From positions 7,936,001-8,000,000 of the forward strand of contig NC_085107.1 in the NCBI RefSeq assembly GCF_030269925.1: a stretch of DNA of 64,000 nt. Direction: 5' to 3'. Shown here in pieces: positions 29,001 to 38,000 of this stretch. The notes under the pieces were generated by a model, which made no database searches, was not told the origin of the DNA, and saw only the letters and a list, made by a program, of their open reading frames with translations. This stretch comes from Bombyx mori (Eukaryota; Arthropoda; Insecta; Lepidoptera; Bombycidae). Within the stretch, counting starts at the first letter, position 1; each line of letters begins with the position of its first letter. The position numbers and the translations under genes were made by a program.

Positions 29001-32000
29001 CCCACCGCATCGTCCCATAAGGAACTTTGTTCCAAAAAGATTATTCCATTTTGTTTTAATATATTTTAAGGTATAATAATGGAGTAATATCTGCTAAAAA
29101 ACGATTTTGCTGAATCGAACGCGAACGCTCAAATGTGTTTCTCTTATAGGTCTGCTTCGCCTCCAGCAACTGTACCAAAGTCTGCAACCGGGCAACGCTA
29201 CTTTTCGAATTTCTAATGTGAAACGCGTCTCCAACGCAACTGACGTGATCGCATTTCTCGGCTCGATCGAGCGTCTGGATCGCTGGAGCAATAAATACGT
29301 TGTACTCGACTCCACAACACAACTCGCTAAAGAAGCTCTAATTTTGCACGTGCGCGACGTAAGGCTCGGGCGCCGGAACTACCATTATTTTCTAAGCGGT
29401 CTGGTAAGTAATCCCCGAGTCAAGTCAAAGCCTAATTGTCGGAATTCTGAGGAGGCTGAAGAGGTCACCGCTATTTGCGTTCTAGCGGTCGTATTCAGGA
29501 TTTGACGAGACATTTTGAAATTAATAATTCCTACTCGTAATTAATACTGTAACTTAAATATGTGAAGACGAAATTTCTAACGTTAATCAAGAACTAATTT
29601 ATTACCGCACGTTATATTCCTCAACTGAGAATTTAAGTTAAATAAGAAAGAGAAGAAGATAAAATATGAATTAAATGTACATACTTTTATTTGAATTGAA
29701 TGAAAACAAGATTAGCAAATAGAATCGAGCTCTATATTAATGTTAGAAATCTAAAAGGAACTACGAGAATTAAACTTTGAACTCGTGAACCGTGATCTGG
29801 AAAAAATACAAATTTACAAACGTAATTTGCTGCCACAATATTTAAGTTGTGTCTAGACGTCGACAATGTATTTGTTTATCCAGGTGATGGACGATCGCTG
29901 GGAAAGGGAGGTCACAGAATTCGGAGCTATTAACATAACTGGGTTTAGAGTACTGGATTTTTCGAGAAAAGTCGTAAGAGATTTTATCGATGTTTGGAAG
30001 AAGAATTCTATTTCGGTGAGTACTTTACAATTCTAAGGATTTTATGCGGAACTTTTTATCGAAGATTTTCTCGACAACGTCCAAATCTGTCTCTTTGTTT
30101 TGGTCGTCAATCTTGGGGGACAACTCAGGTATTAACGTTGAAATGAGAATCTTGGGGAGCGACTTTAAGGGGTGTTTCGCCCACACAAAAGTAATGAATT
30201 ATTAAAGGTTATTTTTAGATAAATTCACATGTACAAGAGGATACGACGATAACTGAAGACCAAAATTATAAAATACGTATTACGTATGTATTATATACAT
30301 ATAATATGGTATATAACCATTTCATGTACATCGAAAGAGCTCAAATCCCCCAAGAAAGTGCCACCAAACGAAATTTGGATAATAAAATGAAATCAAACAA
30401 AAAGTTTAAATTTTTTTCTTTTCATTCCATATAGAAAAGAACTCTATATGTTATAAAAACATTAAAATATTCTCTTAAAATACTCATACATTTTAAATAA
30501 TTAATATTTGAGTTATATATGTATTAAAGTGTATTTTTAATAATTCCACTGTGTTTAGGCCCAAGCTGCCCTCATGTACGACGCGGTCCAGGTGTTGGTG
30601 GACGCCATAGTGCGGCTACTCCGTAAGAAGCCAGATATACTGAGGGGAACGATAAGACGGAATGCCAACGTGAACACAAGCCGCATCATCGACTGCAACC
30701 CTAAAGGCAAAATTACACCTTACGAACACGGCGACAAGATATCACGGATGATTAAAAAGGTACTTAAAACTAGAGACCGCCTTAATGACCCCAGCCGAGA
30801 CCCACTAGCACGTTATTATGTAACTCAGCCATAACTTTTGTCTAGCAACCCACGCTCATATCATAATTATACGCTAGCTCGGTCTCTGGTCTCGAGTTCA
30901 TTGTATCGTCACCTACATTCGGCTTCGTTCTGAAAGTAACGGTTGTAGCTCCATCAAGTGTTACCTATTCTGTACGGACGTTTTGAATACACTATTGCGA
31001 ATGCGAATGATTAATCGGTTCATACATTCAATTACGACTGCTAGCGAATGCTTCGTTATTCACACAGGCTTGTAATGAAGAGTGGATGACGTCGTTGGCA
31101 ACATGAAACGTCGCGCTGATATAAACAGTTATGTAGTTGAACAACACCACTCATTCACGTTTACGGCAAATACGGCCTCCTAATTAAGTGCGTAGAACTA
31201 AATACTCCGTTGACGGGTAGGTTATCTTAAATTAATTAACGCGAACATAGTTTTTTTTTGTTATTACCTACTTTATGGAGATCAGGTTTAGAGATGTACT
31301 CGACAAAATTGGGAATCGATTAAAACTTCCAATGATATCGGGAGATGTGAAAAATGTTTTTTTTTTTAATTATTATTATCGGACCAAGGAAAACGGACCA
31401 ACTTTATTAACCAAGAACGTTATTAATATGTTTGTTCAAGTTCCAATCCTTCAAGACGTAAAGAGTTTTTATTTATCTAAGCCAAAAAGTCAAGAACTCT
31501 GTTTGCTTCGTGCTTAGTCTCTTTCGAATCCCTACGCTATTAGTGGCCCAAAAACTTTTACCGTCTATCTGTCCTGAATACGAGTTATTTGGTGCATCAG
31601 GTCCGTAATAATGTCGTGCGAAATTTAAATTGAGCGATATTACAAGAACACAGGTGCTGAATACGGGTCCGTCTTTTATCGGGCGCGATGAGGACGGTTC
31701 CGAGGTCCCGACGATTAATTAGGTTTCGTCGGGTGACGTGTAATTAACCCTCGCACTTGCTAACTGCTCGGATTCGCCGTTGAAAAATATAAAAATTCCA
31801 TTTAAAATAAAAATAAAAAAAACAGGGCAAATGGATTTCTCGTTGCACGATTAGAGGTTCTTCGTCCAAGATATCGGAAAGATATTGGAGTACGTAAGTA
31901 TTGAGCAACGCGAATTACGCTGTCCACGAAGTACAAGAAGCATTGTAGAATTGAAAGTAATACGTTTTGCTTCAGACGGAGTTAGATGGGCTGACCGGAA

Positions 32001-35000
32001 GCCTTCGGTTCAACGAAGAGGGCCATCGTCGCAACTTTACCTTGCAAATCATGGAGCTCACTGTTGATGGTGAAATGGTCAAAGTAAGTAAACTAAAATC
32101 GTAAGCTATCCGACGCTGAATACTCATATGAATGATACAAAAAACTAAAAATGTTCAATCATGCTCAACACAGATTGCGACGTGGTATGACAACCGCGGA
32201 CTTGTGCCGGTGGTGCCCAAGCTATCACCATTGTCTCCCCCCGGAACATACGATCGAAACAAAACATACATAGTGTCCACCATAGAAGAGCCCCCATACG
32301 TTATGCGGCATAAAGCAGGCGGGCCGGAATCCACGCCTAACGACCCATACAGAGGCTTCTGTGTAGACCTCGCCAAAATGTTATCGGATAAGTTGGAAAT
32401 CAAATGTAAGTCTCCCGGCTCGTGTTATGTGAAAATCGAATTTCGAAGTGAGACCTATTCCGTATTCAATGTCCAATCAGATAATACCTACAAGTTGTAA
32501 TCTAACTCTCACAACACTGTCTAACTATATTAATGTGATAGTTTCATAAACTTAGCTATTTTGCTGTCGACCGAGACAGGAATAATACATTTGACCTAAT
32601 ATAAATTTGAACGGAAACATTAACAACAATAAACGGTCTATGAAAACTCATTTTTCAATTAAGTATAGACATGTGTCCTAAAAGATTCTTTCGTTTGTTA
32701 GATGACTTACGACTGGTGAAAGACGGAAAGTACGGAAACGACAATCCGAAAATAGTTGGCGGTTGGGACGGGATGGTTGGCGAACTCGTCAGGAAGGTAA
32801 TACAAATTACAATAGTTTTCTTAAAAATGGGTCACTCGATCATAGGGGTCGTGCAAAAGTTTTTAGAAACCACACGACCACAGTCTACGATATTTTCCTT
32901 AATGTAATGACGCAACAAACAACTTACAATGGCCATTGTTTTTTTTTAATTCGCAATAGCTAACCCAGCTAAACAGCCTAAAATTTTCAAACGACGACAT
33001 ACATTCAAATACAAATTTAATCTTTCTAATACGGAAATTCGATAGGGAGCTACGTTTTAATACAGTTAAAGACGAGTTCTAAGTACATAATAAAGTAAAT
33101 TAAATCTTGCGACATTTCTGTATAGACAGTGGTAAAAGCATTATCACGGCCAGTCCTCTTGGGAGTCGAAATTAAGGAGTTGAAATCAGTTCAGTTATCC
33201 GTTTGCCGACGTAATAATACTCTTCACTCAAAAATAATTAAAAACCCTTTTCCTTGCTAGGGATATATTTTTTAGTGATCGAATTATTAAGGATGATTTA
33301 AATGTGCTAATTGAATTTGCATTTGGTTGTATTAGTTTATTAAGGGACGGGTCATACGATAAACTTTCTAATTAGGTCAGTTTGCTTCGAACGATTTTTG
33401 GGCAAGATCAATTCTGTTTTATGATAAAAGTTTTTGTATTTAAGAAGATCAAGTGTTTTAATTTTTCTCATAATTTCCTCTTTTATTTATTTTAGTAGAT
33501 CAGAACAGTACTCTAAATTATTTTTTACTTTTAATATATGTTTTTGACATCACGAACTATGTTCGAAATTTCGAAAATCGCGTTATGAACAGGAAAAATA
33601 TGCACGACATTTTAATGCTAAAGTTATATTTTTTTTTTTTTTGTTTATTAACCCTCTGTAATGACCAGTTCATAAACTACCAGATTTCGAAGGGAACTGA
33701 TACATAAGTTCGACATTTCAATATTAAAGCTACCAGTTTTCAGGCTATCATCCGACCTTACATGCGAACGTCACAAAAATCAAAATAAGATAAAATTCGT
33801 TTTTCAAAAGTCAAGCTACTTTTCTGTGAGTAGTTTCACATCCGATGCATAAACAATCATGACCTTGCACAACCACAACTGGATCATGACCATTGGCTAT
33901 CTTAACTCTTAGATTAATTACAATCAATAATTACTTTCGTTACGACTAATTACTATTTCTACTTGAACCTTACCTACCTACTTAATGTACATTATTAATA
34001 TTTTAAGGACAACATCAAACATATGGTCAAACACTTCGTTTTTTAATTATGGAAAAGTAAAATGTGTTCTATTATTTATTATTATATATTTTATGAGTAT
34101 TTTTTTATAATTTAAATAAAATATTCATCTCAATTTTCAAACATACATACATATTTCAAATCGACTTATTGAAATTGCTTTTTTCGCTAATATTTTTGTT
34201 TAACATTATACATTATAGTTTTGTTACATTTGTAAACATTACCAGGTGTTCAGTCTTCAAGCGAGCTCTATACGATAAAATAAAAAGTATATTTCCAATG
34301 TCCATTCCAAATCCAACCTATTCGAATATGAATGCAAGATTTTCCAATAGCAAACACTCACTTGGACGACGTCAAAACATGATCCGACGAGCTACCGCCC
34401 GATTAGCCTCCTCATGTCTCTAGGCAAACTGTATGAGCGTCTGCTCTACAAACGCCTCAGAGACTTCGTCTCATCCAAGGGCATTCTTATCGATGAACAA
34501 TTCGGATTCCGTACAAATCACTCATGCGTTCAACAGGTGCACCGCCTCACGGAGCACATTCTTGTGGGGCTTAATCGACCAAAACCGTTATACACGGGAG
34601 CTCTCTTCTTCGACGTCGCAAAAGCGTTCGACAAAGTCTGGCACAATGGTTTGATTTTCAAACTATTCAACATGGGCGTGCCGGATAGTCTCGTGCTCAT
34701 CATACGGGACTTCTTGTCGAACCGCTCTTTTCGATATCGAGTCGAGGGAACCCGCTCCTCCCCACGACCTCTCACAGCTGGAGTCCCGCAAGGCTCTGTC
34801 CTCTCACCCCTCCTATTTAGCTTATTCGTCAACGATATTCCCCGGTCGCCGCCGACCCATTTAACTTTATTCGCCGACGACACGACTGTTTACTATTCTA
34901 GTAGAAATAAGTCCCTAATCGCGAAGAAGCTTCAGAGCGCAGCCCTAGCCCTAGGACAGTGGTTCCGAAAATGGCGCATAGACATCAACCCAGCGAAAAG

Positions 35001-38000
35001 TACTGCGGTGCTATTTCAGAGGGGAAGCTCCACACGGATTTCCTCCCGGATTAGGAGGAGGAATCTCACACCCCCGATTACTCTCTTTAGACAACCCATA
35101 CCCTGGGCCAGGAAGGTCAAGTACCTGGGCGTTACCCTGGATGCATCGATGACATTCCGCCCGCATATAAAATCAGTCCGTGACCGTGCCGCGTTTATTC
35201 TCGGTAGACTCTACCCCATGATCTGTAAGCGGAGTAAAATGTCCCTTCGGAACAAGGTGACACTTTACAAAACTTGCATAAGGCCCGTCATGACTTACGC
35301 GAGTGTGGTGTTCGCTCACGCGGCCCGCACACACATAGACACCCTCCAATCCCTACAATCCCGCTTTTGCAGGTTAGCTGTCGGGGCTCCGTGGTTCGTG
35401 AGGAACGTTGACCTACACGACGACCTGGGCCTCGAATCAATTCGGAAATACATGAAGTCAGCGTCGGAACGATACTTCGATAAGGCTATGCGTCATGATA
35501 ATCGCCTTATCGTTGCCGCCGCTGACTACTCCCCGAATCCTGATCATGCAGGAGCCAGTCACCGTCGACGCCCTAGACACGTCCTTACGGATCCATCAGA
35601 TCCAATAACCTTTGCATTAGATGCCTTCAGCTCTAATACTAGGGGCAGGCTTAGGGACCCCGGTAACCGTACTCGTCGAACTCGACAAAGAGGTCGACGT
35701 GCAACCTAACCCATGCATCAGCCCGCTGAGTTTCTCGCCGGATCTTCTCAGCGGGTCGCGATTCCGATCCGGTAGTAGATTCATTCGCGAAACAATTGCT
35801 CTTGAGTTGTTAGGTCTCCTTCGGAGGCGCTCGGGCAGTTGTTAGCAAATCCCACCCCTCTTGGCTGAGCCTTTGCTCGCCCACCTGTCCTGGTGAAACT
35901 GGAAAGGCTTTCGGGCCACCAGTAAACTTTCAATCATAAAAAAAAAAAAAAAAAAAAAAAAAAACGACGTCAAAAGCATATTTGTGAAATTCCTAGAAAC
36001 CTTTTCAAGCAAATAGCTATTGGAAACCACCTATTGTATGCCAGAGTAGACTGTACAAACTCTTCCAAACGTTGTAACGTATTGTAGAGATCGAATTTGG
36101 AATTTTTTGAGTAAAGTGCAGCCTTTTTCTCGCGTGAATTAATTTTAACACAAAATATCAATTTAAACAACACCTCGTGAACTGGATTTTTTTATAAATA
36201 CATAAACGGATTTTTTCTTCTTAAATGACGACGTAATCCTGTCTGATGCTTTCAATTAATAAAAATATATATCATAAAATTACGTAGACCATTTTAATAA
36301 CAGCGCAAAGTTTCACCCAAAATATTTTAAATATGTGATTTTACTTGTTATTTTCAGGAAGTAGATATGGCTATAGCTCCACTCACGATCACACTAGAAA
36401 GAGAAACTGTTATTGACTTTAGCAAACCATTTTTGTCGTTCGATGTCAAAACGAAAAAAAATTCATTCAAGGACCCCACTACGATATTCAGTTTTCTTCA
36501 TCCACTTTCTAAGGAAATATGGGTATGAAATAATCTTAATTAAAGTTTTATCTATACTAATATTATAAAGAGAAAATATTTGTTTGTTTGTTTGTATTGA
36601 ATAGGCTACGAAACTACTGAACCGATTTGAAAAAATCTTTCACTGTTTGGAAGCTACACTATTCCCGAGTGACATAGTTTAAAAAAAATAGGGATCTTTA
36701 CCAAATCTCCAATAATGTAGCCCAAGGAGTAGAAAATTTACCTAAAATATTCTTTACATTGCATGCCCTGCGAAAACTATTGATGATAGAATAAAATAAC
36801 AGTGTCGCGACAGCATATGTCTAACTATTTTAGTTATGCCGCAATAAGTGTTCCTTTATTTAAAAAATAAAAAAAACAACGTCAAATATCGTTGAAATTT
36901 TTGTTAAAGACTCGAGCGGAGCCGGAGAGGGCCGCTAGTTCAATAATAAATTTACATGAAACCTATGATTGTATTAAATCTTCACAGCTCTGCATTATAT
37001 TCAGCTTGTTCGCCGTTAGTGTTGTACTATTTCTGGTATCGAGATTTTCCCCGCACGAATGGCGTTTGATTTCATTCACCGACTCTCAAACTTCGGATCA
37101 CTCGGAAGTGGCAACAACAAAGGTAAATTTTAAAACATCAAAATATTCTTTTTTTTTATTTTATTACTTAGATGGGTGGACGAGCTCACAGCCCACCTGG
37201 TGTTAAGTGGTTACTGGAGCCCATAGACATCCACAACGTAAATGCGCCACCTACCTTGAGATATAAGTTCTAAGGTCTCACGTATAGTTACAACGGCTGC
37301 CCCACCCTTCAAACCAAAACGCATTACTGCTTCACGGCAGAAATAGGCAGGGTAGTGGTACCCACCCGCGTGGACTCACAAGAGGTCCTACCACCAGTAA
37401 TGGTAATTCTTGAAGCTAGACAAAACGAACCCTCCTCAAGAATGTTTCGGCGCTTAAATTAACTTAATTAAAATCGTTCGCAACGTTTCAGACGACCGCG
37501 GTCAACGAATTCACCTTCTGGAATTCTATGTGGTTTTCGTTGGGTTCTTTTATGCAGCAGGGCAGCGACATTACGCCGAGGTCAGTGTATATTTTAATAT
37601 TTGATTGTCTAAAGTAATAAAATTCTCACACCGAAGAGCAGAACATTAATAAGTAGACACGCCAAACAAATATTTTAGTGAAACCGAAAATTTGAGTCAC
37701 TCTACAACTACATCCCAAAGTAAATCGTATTAAACGTCTAGTGCTTTGTCCATAAAATGTTTTCAGGTTATGTATATTTAACGTAAAATCAAATAATTTG
37801 ATTCCAAACGGATCGTTTGGGATCTCTGAGTCTGCGGAGGGGCTTCGCTTCTCTCTGTATTTTGTTCCGTATGTTCCATGGGGAGTGCCCTGAAGAATTG
37901 TTTGAGATGATCCCATCATCTCTTTTTTACTATCGCACCGCCCGCCACCGGAGTAGAGTTCATCCATACAACCTGGAGCCACTGCGTTCATCCACAGTGC

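Noticed and set aside
36892..37206. 104-codon open frame as a separate small gene
   Set aside because: It is the M1 exon of the receptor extended by chance into a Helitron upstream and a Bm1 downstream.
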